64,000 bases of DNA from Macrostomum hystrix (taxonomy: Eukaryota; Platyhelminthes; Macrostomidae): assembly GCA_950097015.1 (NCBI GenBank), contig CATNEN010000003.1, forward strand, positions 6,784,001-6,848,000. The letters are read 5' to 3'. Positions 22,646 through 33,450 of the stretch are shown here, in pieces; within the stretch, counting starts at the first letter, position 1, and each line of letters starts with the position of its first letter. The notes beneath the pieces were generated by a model. The model ran no database searches and was not told where the DNA came from. It saw only the letters and a list, made by a program, of their open reading frames with translations. The translations under genes and the position numbers were made by a program.

Positions 22646-25567
22646 CTAAAGCTCATCTTTTGTCATGGACTTCGGCTGCATTCGCTCGGCATTGGTCGTC
22701 AGTGGATCTGCTTTCTCCTTGCCTTCGTCCTCCTCCGGGCCGATTGCAGCTTCAGCGTCGGCGGTGAAGGCTCGACTGCTGTGAGTCCGAACCCGACCGG
22801 AGTCCGAGCCGGTTTCGCCGTGGTACACCTGCTTCACGAAGTTGAACACTCGCGTTGCCGGCTGCCACGGCTGCTGCGGTTCAACCTGTTTGCCGTCGGT
22901 CAGTCGGTTGCTCACAGCCTGCTCAAGCCAGTCGGCACTGCGGGACAGTCGTTCACTGCCAGCTAGTCCCCCAAGCGGCAGGCGATGAATGAGCTTGCTG
23001 GCCGCTCCAGGTGGTTTGGTTAGCGCCACCAGAGCCGGCAAGTTGAGTCCAGCAAGGCGGTGTACGAGGTCGTTCAGGTGTGCAAATCGGCGAAGGTTCA
23101 GGTAGCAAACCGTAGCCCTTCCGGTGAACTTGACCCTCAGGTGCTCCAGCAGTGTCGCGCTCTCATCCTTGTGGTCATCCAGCTCGAAGAGGATCGCCAG
23201 AGTGCGTTCGCGTTTCAAAGCCGACGGCAGGTACATCCAGCTGCAGGGGAACACGGAGTCCAGGTGGTTGTTCTCGACATACTCTGCCAGGCCCTGAGCG
23301 TCATCCAGCGATCCCGTGTACGGAGCGACGTTCGGCTTGACATCACGGTGCACGGCCGTCAGCTGCGGAGCCACATTCTGCTTCTCGTGAATGAACAGCT
23401 CGCGGAACCGATGCGCCTTAGCGAATTGCGTCAACTGACTGGGCATTTCAGACCCTCTAAACACAAAAGCTCTCTGCTTCAAGGTGAGAGACTTTTTCAA
23501 CATTTGCTTCGTTTCCAGCTCGGAGTTGCTCGAAATGACCGGTGGCTCGAAGGCCAGCTTGACGTACAGGCAGAGCTCATCAGCGACTATTGGGCCTGAG
23601 TAGGTGTTCATCTCGATACCTCTGCTGAACATGGCCACAGTTGGGTAGGAATTCACGCCCAACTTCTGGCAGATCTCATTCGCCTCGAAGCAATCCACCT
23701 TGACCAGTTGGACATCCGGGAAGCCCATCCGTTTGGTGCATTCGCCAACCGACGCCCAGATTGCCCGCGCGGCCTTGCACAGCGGACTCCAGGACACCGT
23801 GAACAGAACCAGCCACGGCTTGTCCTTGCCGGCTAGGTCGAAGAACTCACTCAGGAGCTTGGCGTCTGATTCGATCACCAGCACGCCAGTGACATTGTAC
23901 ACGTCCATAAAGTGCAGCTGCTCAACGAAGGCATCGGTTCGATTTTTCATTCGAATCTCGTCCACGAGGTCCTTTGTATCGTCATCTGCCCGGACAACTT
24001 CGCCGGCCATGTGACCGTAGCGCGTCATCTTTTCGGGCAGCTCGACCATGTCGGGACTGTTAAAGGTCTCCCGAGCTGACTGCAGCATGACTTGGTAGAC
24101 GCCCTCCTTTGATACGTCGCGCACAGTCTTGTCTATCGTGGCTATCGGCTCGTCGTTTTTCAGAACAATGCAAGCGCCATTCGGCAGTCTGATGAAGAAG
24201 CTGGGCCGCTCCAGCGCTTCTACTAGATCCAAGCCGGTGTTGAGATCTTTCAGGACCTCCAGCGCGGTTGCTTTGGTAATCATCAACGGGACGTAATTGA
24301 TGCTGAATGAAGAGCTCAAATAGGAGACTAGAGTCTGCAGCATCTCGTGGTTAATTCTGGGATCTGTTAAAAGCTCGTCAACCGGCATGACGGAGAGTAC
24401 ATATGATGCAGTCAAGCGGACAAACAATTTCAGCTCCTCAGATGCTGTCTTCAGTGTGAGATGAGAAGTGCCAGGCATGGATTTGGCGGACAATGCACCG
24501 TGTAGTATGAATGATAGGTACTGTTCAACAATTAGTGCCTCGTTGGCTATTTTAATCAGCGGCTTGCAGTTAAACACCCACTTGGAGTCGGACGTGCAGT
24601 GCTCTTTCGTGTACATCGCCAAGAAGCTCTGATGCTCTCGAATCTTCCATCTGTACAGCGGGCGCTCGGATTCGGTTTTGATGTCGCTCAGCGGAGTAGC
24701 AATCAGGTGGAAGACGAACCGATGTCTGAGGCCCAGGGCCACGTCCAGGAACCACGCCAGCTGCTGATAATACGCCAGGTTCTTCACAGGACCCGCCGAG
24801 AACATTACCAACGGACGAGAGTCGGCAGAAACTAGCTGCTTGCCGTGAGCATCGTCCAGGTCCGACTGAATGAGGTACTCGGTACCACTGGATGTGCTGA
24901 GCTGCAGTTCGCCCAGCTCCATGGCAATGTAGGCCTGACGTTCCAGCAGTCGAAATTGAATGTACGGCAGCATGTTGAGCACGGCTGTCGGCTGTTGCTT
25001 ATCCTTTGACTCGATCATGGAGCAGCCGAAGTTCTTGGAACAGTGACCGCTAATTAGGAAGACGAAGTGGCTGACGAAGCCGCCCGCGCAAGCGATGCGC
25101 AAGCGCTGGCAGACGGAAGTCGGCGACTTCAAACACTTGGTCACGCCCAGGAATGCGTTCTGACGCTCCACCTCGGCTGCAACCTCCAGTGTCGGATTAT
25201 AGGGCACCGACATGTCCTGAATGAACTCGCTGTGAGCAAAGATCATGACGCTGACGCGGCTCAGGAAAGCGTCCAGCGACTTGCCCTGCTGTTTAGCCAG
25301 GCGCTCAAACTGGTGCATCAGAGAACAGTTTCTAGGCTGTTTGTCTTCTTCGTCCATACGCTCTCTCTCGGCTAGGCAGGATGGCGAGTCAATCTCCGTC
25401 AGAATGGCTCGAAATTCTTCGCCATCGCACAGGTGCTGCTGTTTGCTAGCCAGTGTCTGCCCAGTTGCTGGACTTAGCAGCGGCAGCAACAGCAGCAGCG
25501 GGAGCAGAATCGACACAATATCAGACTGACTGGCCTTGTTTGACGAGTAAAGACGATACTGTGACAT
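22646..25567 (-). CDS. ER-luminal thioredoxin-fold protein with a KDEL tail (TXNDC16/ERp90-like?)
   Basis: One uninterrupted 973-codon frame. Residues about 17-36 form a signal peptide (ILLPLLLLLPLLSPATG), and the last four residues are KDEL, the retrieval signal for soluble ER-lumen proteins. A thioredoxin-like domain occupies about 575-680: KPWLVLFTVSWSPLCKAA, then VQLVKVDC, then LGVNSYPTVAMFSRG with the cis-Pro motif YPT. The active-site position reads W-S-P-L-C, so the first Cys of CxxC is replaced by Ser and classical disulphide exchange is unlikely. The long flanks have no motif I can name. Redox-inactive multi-thioredoxin ER proteins such as TXNDC16 (ERp90) fit in size and layout, but I could not confirm homology. 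The start is the first Met before the signal peptide. An acceptor-like TTCTGCAG sits 6 nt upstream, so a 5' UTR intron or trans-splicing is possible. Confidence 0.85.
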   Translation of the reverse strand: MSQYRLYSSNKASQSDIVSILLPLLLLLPLLSPATGQTLASKQQHLCDGEEFRAILTEIDSPSCLAERERMDEEDKQPRNCSLMHQFERLAKQQGKSLDAFLSRVSVMIFAHSEFIQDMSVPYNPTLEVAAEVERQNAFLGVTKCLKSPTSVCQRLRIACAGGFVSHFVFLISGHCSKNFGCSMIESKDKQQPTAVLNMLPYIQFRLLERQAYIAMELGELQLSTSSGTEYLIQSDLDDAHGKQLVSADSRPLVMFSAGPVKNLAYYQQLAWFLDVALGLRHRFVFHLIATPLSDIKTESERPLYRWKIREHQSFLAMYTKEHCTSDSKWVFNCKPLIKIANEALIVEQYLSFILHGALSAKSMPGTSHLTLKTASEELKLFVRLTASYVLSVMPVDELLTDPRINHEMLQTLVSYLSSSFSINYVPLMITKATALEVLKDLNTGLDLVEALERPSFFIRLPNGACIVLKNDEPIATIDKTVRDVSKEGVYQVMLQSARETFNSPDMVELPEKMTRYGHMAGEVVRADDDTKDLVDEIRMKNRTDAFVEQLHFMDVYNVTGVLVIESDAKLLSEFFDLAGKDKPWLVLFTVSWSPLCKAARAIWASVGECTKRMGFPDVQLVKVDCFEANEICQKLGVNSYPTVAMFSRGIEMNTYSGPIVADELCLYVKLAFEPPVISSNSELETKQMLKKSLTLKQRAFVFRGSEMPSQLTQFAKAHRFRELFIHEKQNVAPQLTAVHRDVKPNVAPYTGSLDDAQGLAEYVENNHLDSVFPCSWMYLPSALKRERTLAILFELDDHKDESATLLEHLRVKFTGRATVCYLNLRRFAHLNDLVHRLAGLNLPALVALTKPPGAASKLIHRLPLGGLAGSERLSRSADWLEQAVSNRLTDGKQVEPQQPWQPATRVFNFVKQVYHGETGSDSGRVRTHSSRAFTADAEAAIGPEEDEGKEKADPLTTNAERMQPKSMTKDEL

Positions 25568-27857
25568 TTTTTGCTGCAGAAGTCAGTTTTTGGTGACAAC
25601 TTTCAATCTACTTCTCGCTGTCTTGGCTTTAGCACTTGGAGCCCGAGTTTGTTGACTTATATTCCTTCAGAGAGGTCGCTATCCGTATTGTGTGCAAGCC
25701 GAGCTCGTGCAACAAAAGCCCCAGCCAAAGCCACAGTTTTTCCTGGAGTAGCAAACTTGCTCGAAAATCAAGCTATGGCTTGTAGGCTTTGAGGTTGCTT
25801 GGGGTTGCTTTCATTGTGCTCAAATACTCCTGTGCTCGCTCAACATCTGATATAGAATAGACGGCAAGAAAAAATTGAATATAGCCTAGAAAGAGAAGCG
25901 AGTTGACTGGAAAAATTGTCTGAGAAGTTTGCAAGGTTTTCAAGATTTTCTTTACTTAGTCAGAGACAGAGTAGGTAGGGACAGACTGTAAAGGGTTGGT
26001 ATAGCTCTAAACTCAGAGCCATTTTATTTGGTATAATGAAGATATCAGCAGCAGCAGCAGAAGCTAGCACACCCTCAAAAGAGTGGCCTAAGGCGTACCT
26101 CCCACCTCAAACACACACTTCCGAGGCGGAGTAGAGTACGAACACAACACATGTTCACACCAAATATGAAATTTTGTTGTCGAGAGCCCTTTCTGCAGTT
26201 TTAGTTTCCGATTCTAAGCTACATGCAATGGCGTACACAACCCCCATTACTGCGTGTGCGGCTTCGGCCAGAAGCCCCCTAAACTAAACCCCACTAAACC
26301 AGAATGCATACGCATATATATTCTCGTGGAACAGCAATATTATTTGTTGCACCAACTTATATTTGCATTATTAATATTCAAATGCTGAAATAACACACAC
26401 CAAATTGATATTGTTTATTGTTTGTGAATGTTTCAATGTACAACAACAAATTTATAAGATGGAAGACTTTAAATGGAGACAATACGCATTTGAAACACTG
26501 TACGGTTAAACGTTGTTCTTATAATGACGAAGGATGTGGCAAATAGTTGTTAAAAGCACAAATCCAAGATTTTTCCATTACAAGAAACGCTCTGCATCCT
26601 TCTTCTAAGATAGAAAATACTCGAGATGTGCAAGCGGTGTGGTTCTATGCTCTGTATTCTGCGAAGCCATAGACGACTAAAAGTCTACTTTTAGTAGTCA
26701 TTGCGAAGCCAGGGTCCAAAAATAAACTTATCGCATTATCGATTACTCGTATTTTTCTTTTCGTAACTTATCTGTTTGATTCTTAGATGAAGAAATATCA
26801 AGAAGACAGATGGAACGATATACTTTTGAGTATTGACTGCAGTTTCAAGAAAACTAGCACACTTTTCGCACACTAATTTACCAATGTAGGATGCAGGAGT
26901 GAAAATCTGAATGCAAAACCGGATTTGTACAATATTCTGTATATTAAATTTCAAAAAGACAAAAATGTCTTTCGCTGAACTGAAAAAGGCTGAACTGAGA
27001 TTAAAAGTCTAGGGAAATCGTTTTTTAGACAATACTTTGTTATTTCTGAGAAAACTTGGGGTCGGAAAACGATAACTAATTTTCTTAGAAACTGTCGCAC
27101 GCTACTGTAGAAAAAATAGACGACATAAACTGTTTTTTAAAATAAATTTTAACTGCTTTTGTTTGTGTGCAAATATTTTAGTTGCAATATGGATCCTGAC
27201 ACAGCAGCATCAAATTGCACTGGAGCATTACTGAACAGTTCTCAGGGTTTAAGTAAGTAATTTTACTTGAATTGAAACTTTTGGCTTCAATATGTACTGA
27301 TGTAGGATGCAGAAAATAATTCCCACTATATAATGTATTTGCGATAAAACAAAATCGACAAATGAAGTGTAAAATAGCTTTTTAAAGTCAATTTTACTTG
27401 TATTTTTTTCATTAAATTCTGTAAAATTACTACATGTTTATGCTAATTTGCATAAGCAAAAGCATAAGAGTACTAATTTGCTAGAATAATTCTTGGCACT
27501 GGTCCAGATATTTGAGGCAGAAAATATTTGCAAAAACATATTTTTTAACTGGTAAAACAGTGTCTTTTAATTTGACGTAGATAAACATGTTTCTAATTTT
27601 ATGAAGTTTAAGTTTATTATATAAATTAATAATAGGAATGATTTTTGCTAAGGGGATTTTTGAAGGGGATTCACAACATTTAACAATTTTTTCTAACACT
27701 ATATCTGATTTATATATATATATATATTAAGGGGTTCAGTGTATAAAAAAGTAAATAAAAGCAAACAACCAGAGTCTATGGCTAGTTGCTATATCAGTGT
27801 GTAGAGTATTTTAGTGCTTTCTTCAAAAATAAAAGCAATTTATTTTTGGATTATTGC
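25568..27857. other. intergenic spacer upstream of the ER protein gene
   Basis: The first few hundred bases should hold the promoter of the minus-strand gene, but I see no TATA box. A short CAG run lies near 26047-26062. Open frames are short and AT-rich. No gene recognised. Confidence 0.4.
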
Positions 27858-27865
27858 ATTATTAC

Positions 27866-29047
27866 CAGTGTTGGGCAAGTTACTTTAAAAAAGTAACTTC
27901 CGGTCAAGTAACTTCCGGTTCTAAAGAAAGTAACTTCCGGTAGTAGTTCTGGTACCGGCACTCGAAAAAAAAAGTAACTTCCGGTTCTTCGGCACCGGTA
28001 CTTTCTACTGTTGAAAAATCGCGTGTTAAAGAAGGGCTTAATTATGTTTTTATTATTAAAAAACTAATAATAACATGCCTTTGCAACTGCCAACTTGTCT
28101 AGAGTAAAACCAAGTGGAAAATGATTAAATGAAATTATTGAAAACGAAAAATTAATTTCTGAAAACCTATATTTTTATGGTTTTTGCTTCTTTTTCCAGC
28201 ACTAAGGTTCAATCCTTGCTGTGGCAGTACTTTACCAATTACCACTCAAAAGTTTGGCCTGCGCAACTAAAAAAGCTGAAAAAAAATTAGATTTGCATGT
28301 ATTTTACACCATAACATTACATTAAGTTTAAATTTGAATAAAGCGTGCGCAAATAGACTAAACGTGATCAGTAAAAAAATGAAAATTCGAAAATTGAAAA
28401 ATCGCGCCTCTGTTTGACGATAATTCGCGCCTGCCCTCAGAAATCGCATATTTGCGCCTCAATCACACTACTGAATAACTAACAACACAAGTCTTACAAA
28501 CTAATGACATAAAGTGACAACTCTAAAAAAGTGGAAAGAGTAGCTCTAGTGGCGCTGCTGCCCTGCTGATAATTACCTTTATTAATTCAATAACATTTTA
28601 AGCCCTGAAAAAACTACTTTGACATTTAGACAATTTAGCCTAGGTTAACAGCTGAGAAAAAAAGTTTGCATGCTTCTTAAAAGGAACCCCCGTAATTTAA
28701 ACTTGAAAGCTTTAGCACTAGTGTAAAAGCTAGATATAGACAGTCATGTTGTCACAATTCACATCAAATGCTTGTTGCCGCGAAGTAGTACAAGGCGGTT
28801 TAGTGTCGCGTCGGCAAGAGGTGCTCGCTTTGCTCGAATTCTTTCAATTTGTATGTTTTCTTTACTTTCTTTCTCTTTTTTTCTCTGCATTTAAAAAAGT
28901 GCCGGAAGTACCGGACTTAACTAAAAGTAACTTCCGATACCCTAGTCCGGCACTACAAAAAAAAGAACCGGAAAAAAGTGCCACTTTAAAAAACAGTAAC
29001 TTCCGGCACAAAAAGTGCCGGAAGTGCCGGAAGGTTGCCCAACACTG
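27866..29047. mobile_element. non-autonomous hAT transposon, 1182 bp, with perfect 8-bp target duplication
   Basis: The left end CAGTGTTGGGCAAGTTACTT and the right end GGTTGCCCAACACTG are inverted copies of the hAT type. Both flanks are ATTATTAC (27858-27865 and 29048-29055), an exact 8-bp target duplication. Many AAGTAACTTCCGG / CCGGAAGT words cluster just inside each end on both strands; hAT transposases bind such subterminal repeats. The interior is AT-rich and encodes no transposase, so the element would depend on a transposase made elsewhere. The sharp duplication suggests a fairly recent insertion. Confidence 0.92.
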
Positions 29048-29087
29048 ATTATTACCAAATTATTAGAGTTATTAAATTGTAACTAGG

Positions 29088-30866
29088 ATCGAAACCATCT
29101 GAAGGTGGTAAAAACTACCTGAAAAGGATATAAACTGTCAAAAAAATACAGACCATCTAAATGGGTTTAAAACCATCTAAGTGGAATTACAATTATCTGA
29201 ATGGAATCGAACCACCTGAAGGGGATATAAACCGTATGATGAGGATAGGAACCTACTGAAGGGCATAGCAATTATCTGAAGGGGATAGGAAGCATCTGAA
29301 GGGGATAGGAACCATCTGAATGGGATAGGAACCATCTGAAGGGGATAGGAACCATCTGAAGGGGATAGGAAGCATCTGAATGGGATAGGAACCATCTGAA
29401 GGGGATAGGAAGCATCTGAATGGGATAGGAACCATCTGATGGGCATAGGAACCATCTGAAGGGGATTGAACCATCTGAAGGGGATAGGAACCATCTGAAG
29501 GGGATTGAACCATCTGAAGGGGATTGAACCATCTGAAGGGGATAGGAACCATCTGAAGGGGATAGGAACCATCTGAATGGGATAGGAACCATCTGAAGGG
29601 GATAGGAACCATCTGAAGGGGATAGGAACCATCTGAAGGGGATAGGAACTATCTGAAGGGGATAGGAACCATCTGAAGGGGATAGGAACCATCTGAAGGG
29701 CATAGGAACCATCTGAAGGGAATCGAACCATCTGAAGGGAATTGAACCCTCTGAAGGGAATTGAACCATCTGAAGGGAATTGAACCATCTGAAGGGGATA
29801 GGAACCATCTGAAGGGGATTGAACCATCTGAAGGGGATTGAACCATCTGAAGGGGATAGGAACCATCTGAATGGGATAGGAACCATCTGAAGGGGATAGG
29901 AACCATCTGAAGGGGATAGGAACCATCTGAAGGGGATAGGAACTATCTGAAGGGGATAGGAACCATCTGAAGGGGATAGGAACCATCTGAAGGGCATAGG
30001 AACCATCTGAAGGGAATCGAACCATCTGAAGGGAATAGGAACCATCTGAAGGGCATAGGAACCATCTGAAGGGAATCGAACCATCTGAAGGGAATTGAAC
30101 CCTCTGAAGGGAATTGAACCATCTGAAGGGAATTGAACCATTTGAAGGGAATTGAACCATCTGAAGGGGATAGGAACCATCTGAAGGGAATCGAACCATC
30201 TGAAGGGATAGGAACCATCTGAAGGGGATAGGAACCATCTGAAGAGCATAGGAACCATCTGAAGAGCATAGGAACCAACTGAAGGGGATAGAAACCATCT
30301 GAAGGGGATAGGAACTATCTGAAGGGGATAGGAACCATCTGAAGGGGATAGGAACCATCTGAAGGGAATTGAACCATCTGAAGGGAATTTCGAACCATCT
30401 GAAGGGAATTTCGAACCATCTGAAGGGAATTGAACCATCTGAAGGGGATAGGAACCATCTGAAGGGAATCGAACCATCTGAAGGGATAGGAACCATCTGA
30501 AGGGGATAGGAGCAATCTGAGGGGGATAGGTACCATCTGAAGGGGATAGGAACCATCTGAAGGGGATAGGAACCATCTGAAGGGATAGGAACCATCTGAT
30601 GGGGATAGAAACCATCTGATGGGGATAGAAACCATCTGAAGGGATAGAAACCATCTGATGGGGATAGAAACCATCTGAAGGGGATAGGAACAATCTGAGG
30701 GGGATAGGAACCATCTGAAGGGATAGGAACCATCTGATGGGGATAGGAACCATCTGAAGGGGATAGGAACAATCTGAAGGGGATAGGAACCATCTGAAGG
30801 GATAGGAACCATCTGATGGGGATAGGAACCATCTGAAGGGGATAGGAACCATCTGAAGGATAAGGA
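29088..30866. repeat. 20-nt minisatellite, about 89 copies, with higher-order structure
   Basis: The unit is GGAACCATCTGAAGGGGATA, with AATTGAACC and AATCGAACC variants. The first about 180 bp are degenerate. Multi-unit blocks recur: a run with GGGCATAGG, GGGAATCG and AACCCTCTG variants near 29695-29760 appears again near 30050-30120. The minus strand has long open frames in all three phases, a consequence of a stop-free 20-nt unit. Confidence 0.96.
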
Positions 30867-31543
30867 AAAATTTCAGAAAAAATGTTCTGTAACTGCCGAA
30901 ACTATTTGAAGGAACAAATAACTAATTTGGCAAGAAACACAATAAAATCTCATTCCTGTTTTGTTGTCACTGTTCCTTTGCAGAGATATTTTGTACTGGC
31001 AATTTTTTTATTAGAAATGTGTCATTGGGTGTGCCTGGATAAATATGGTGCTCCGGGTAGGAAATTTATCGATTTTGGCAATTTTTTGGGTATTCACTTT
31101 GCTGTTTTCTTCTTTCTCCAAAGGCACACACTTTTGTACTGTACTGTCTTCACTAATTTCTGTCTTCCCTCTGTCTACGGCGAATTCCCAAATCGCTTGA
31201 CTCTTGTCTCTTCCGCTTAGGGAATAATTTCCATTCTCTTACTTCATTTCTTCCCATAAACTGGTTGTGTCTTGCATTTTGTACATATATGCTTCGGTTT
31301 AGACGTTTTACATGAGTCATTGTATTGGCAGTAAAATTCCCTACTGATTTTAACTTCCTCGTAGTTTTTAAAGCAAGTGAACATTTAGTCTATTGAAGTG
31401 CTCAAACTTCTCTGCGACATTTTTTTAAAGAAAAACTATATTTGTTTGCTCTACGCAAATGCCTGCAGTCTCTTATCAGCATTCAGCCTCTCTTGGTAAG
31501 ATAGATCAGAAGACTGATGAGCTATAGGGTGTTAGTGATGAAA
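30867..31543. other. AT-rich spacer, no gene seen
   Basis: A plus-strand open frame at 30882-31220 has no recognisable domain. The first, still missing, EML exon could lie anywhere upstream of 33220, but I found no phase-compatible candidate here. Confidence 0.35.
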
Positions 31544-31795
31544 TGGGGTGAGTGGCGGAGCTTCTAACGCGTTTGCCTCTCACGCACCAAGGTCCCTGAG
31601 CTCGATTCCGCGGCGAGGCCACATTCATTTGGGGCGCAGCCGCGGAGAGAAGGCTTGGGGGGCTTGTCGTGCAATTTACAACCCTAAAGGGCCAACCTCC
31701 AAGGCACAGCTAGAGTCTACACTGCCTGACGATGAGAAAGTCAGGGCAGATGTACACACCTGTGCGTGTGTGCTCAGGAGTCAGCGAAATGGCTG
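31544..31795 (+). mobile_element. tRNA-derived SINE, family 2, truncated at the 3' end
   Basis: Shares GAGCTCGATTCCGCGGCG, GGAGAGAAGGCTTGGGG, CTCCAAGGCACAG and CACTGCCTGACGATGAG with the copy in the forkhead intron. It stops after the CAGCGAAATGG region and has no ATT tail. It lies in inverted orientation to the next copy, about 45 bp away. Confidence 0.85.
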
Positions 31796-31838
31796 AGGTA
31801 ATATTTGTCTCCCTATTACAGAAAGTGAACGTAGGTAA

Positions 31839-32187
31839 CAATAATAATAATAATTATAATAATAATTGCAGGAGGGCTGCGGGCAATGGTACATCATTTG
31901 GTGACACCAGACCCGCAGCCAGCGAGGAGGCAATTCTGCCCATTTCGCTGACTCCTGAGCACACACACACAGGTGTGTACATCTGCGCGGACTTTCTCAT
32001 CGTCAGGCAGTGTACACTCTCACTGTGCCTTGGAGGTTGGCCCTCAAGGTCATAAATTGCACGACAAGCCCCCAAGCCTTCTCTCCGCGGCTGCGCCCTA
32101 AATGAATGTGGTTTCGCCGCGGAATCGAACTTAGGGACCCTGGTGCGAGAGGCAAACGCGTTAAAAGCTCTACCACTGACCTCCTCA
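31839..32187 (-). mobile_element. tRNA-derived SINE, family 2, full-length copy
   Basis: On the minus strand it runs from the tRNA-like head (CGCGTTTGCCTCTCGCACC, then the B-box region GTTCGATTCCGCGG) through the shared body to an (ATT)n tail at 31839-31867. The flanks AACGTAGGTAA (31828-31838) and AATGTAGGCAA (32188-32198) agree at 9 of 11 positions and look like an aged target duplication. Confidence 0.87.
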
Positions 32188-32198
32188 AATGTAGGCAA

Positions 32199-32599
32199 AT
32201 TAGTTTTAAAGGCATGTTTAAGTTCAATTAGCTTAAATGGTGCAGTGGCTTATTTCACACAATTATTTATGCATCAATGTTGGTGCATTTGTATCAATTA
32301 CCAATTAGCAATGTATATTAGTCAGAGATATTTTGCTACCCTGCTCGAATTGTATTTAACGTGGCTTTTATTTGGTTGCTAGGGAAAAAAAAGTTTTCCT
32401 TTAGTATATATAATCATTATAATATAGAGCTTTCGTGATTAAGATACATGCAGTTTTAAATTTGGCCACACGCTGCATGGCAGGTGATTTTGTTAGAAAG
32501 CTTAATCAGGCTTAATCAGAATTTGCGAAAACAGAAAGTTATAAATATAAAAATGCTTTATTGTTGCCTGTACTGCAGGTGGTTTCAATTTCCGAAATT
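32199..32599. other. AT-rich spacer, no gene seen
   Basis: Unique sequence before the array that abuts the first recognised EML exon. Nothing recognisable. Confidence 0.4.
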
Positions 32600-33195
32600 T
32601 GTAACAGTAGTCAATCATGTCTAACAGGAATCAATCATGTCTAACAGGAATCAATCATGTCTAACAGGAATATATCATGTCTAACAGGAGTCAATCATGT
32701 CTAACAGGAATCAATCATGTCTAACAGGAATCAATCATGTCTAACAGGAATCAATCATGTCTAACAGGAATCAATCATGTCTAACAGGAATCAATCATGT
32801 CTAACAGAAATCAGTCATGTCTAACAGGAATCAGTCATGTCTAACAGGAATCTATCATGTCTAACAGGAATCAGTCATGTCTAACAGGAATCTATCATGT
32901 CTAACAGGAATCAGTCATGTCTAACAGGAATCTATCATGTCTAACAGGAATCAGTCATGTCTAACAGGAATCTATCATGTCTAACAGGAATCAATCATGT
33001 CTAACAGGAATCAATCATGTCTAACAGGAATCAGTCATGTCTAACAGGAATCAGTCATTCTAACAGGAATCAATCATGTCTAACAGGAATCAATCATGTC
33101 TAACAGGAATCAATCATGTCTAACAGGAATCAATCATGTCTAACAGGAATCAATCATGTCTAACAGGAATCAATCATGTCTAACAGGAATCAATC
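32600..33195. repeat. 20-nt minisatellite just upstream of the first recognised EML exon, about 29 copies
   Basis: Units of TCTAACAGGAATCAATCATG with CAGTCATG and CTATCATG variants in the middle. It ends 24 bp before the acceptor of the EML coiled-coil exon, so it is probably intronic. Each unit carries a CTAAC branch-point-like word and a CAG, and an ATG in frame with the exon occurs in the second-last unit. Confidence 0.95.
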
Positions 33196-33219
33196 CCATA
33201 TTATTTTCCGTCCATCCAG

Positions 33220-33450
33220 ACGGTCTGCTGTCCCAGGAGAACAGCGGGTTGCGTGATCGTGTGTCAGATCTGGAGCAGCGAGTACAATCGCAGTCTGACG
33301 AGCTCACATGTCTCAAAGCGTCATTGTCGGATTGTTTGAGACGGATTTCGGGCCTGGAGTTCAACAGAGGTGGGCCTCATTATCATGTGCCATCGCCTAA
33401 TTTGCAAGGTGCCATAATGCACGCCTCACACTGCTCAACTGAGCTGCTTG
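33220..33450 (+). CDS. EML: EML exon: coiled-coil trimerisation segment
   Basis: Follows TCCATCCAG and starts in phase 1. It encodes an amphipathic coiled coil (SDLEQRVQSQSDELTCLKAS) typical of the EML N-terminus. The donor used here is CTTG|GTGAGT. A weaker donor at 33370 (AGAG|GTGGGC) is in the same phase and would shorten the protein by 27 residues. The exon lies between two arrays. Confidence 0.85.

Noticed and set aside
23060-23599. Plus-strand open frames antisense to the KDEL gene
   Set aside because: They are shadows of the long minus-strand coding frame, which has a signal peptide, a thioredoxin domain and KDEL.
29177-30852. Overlapping minus-strand frames of more than 500 codons
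   Set aside because: They arise from a 20-nt repeat without stops in any minus phase; the peptides are pure repeat translations.
33156-33219. Treating the array-derived ATG at 33156 as the EML start codon
   Set aside because: The sequence just before 33220 has a good acceptor (TCCGTCCATCCAG) and the family usually has an upstream first exon; kept only as a finding.
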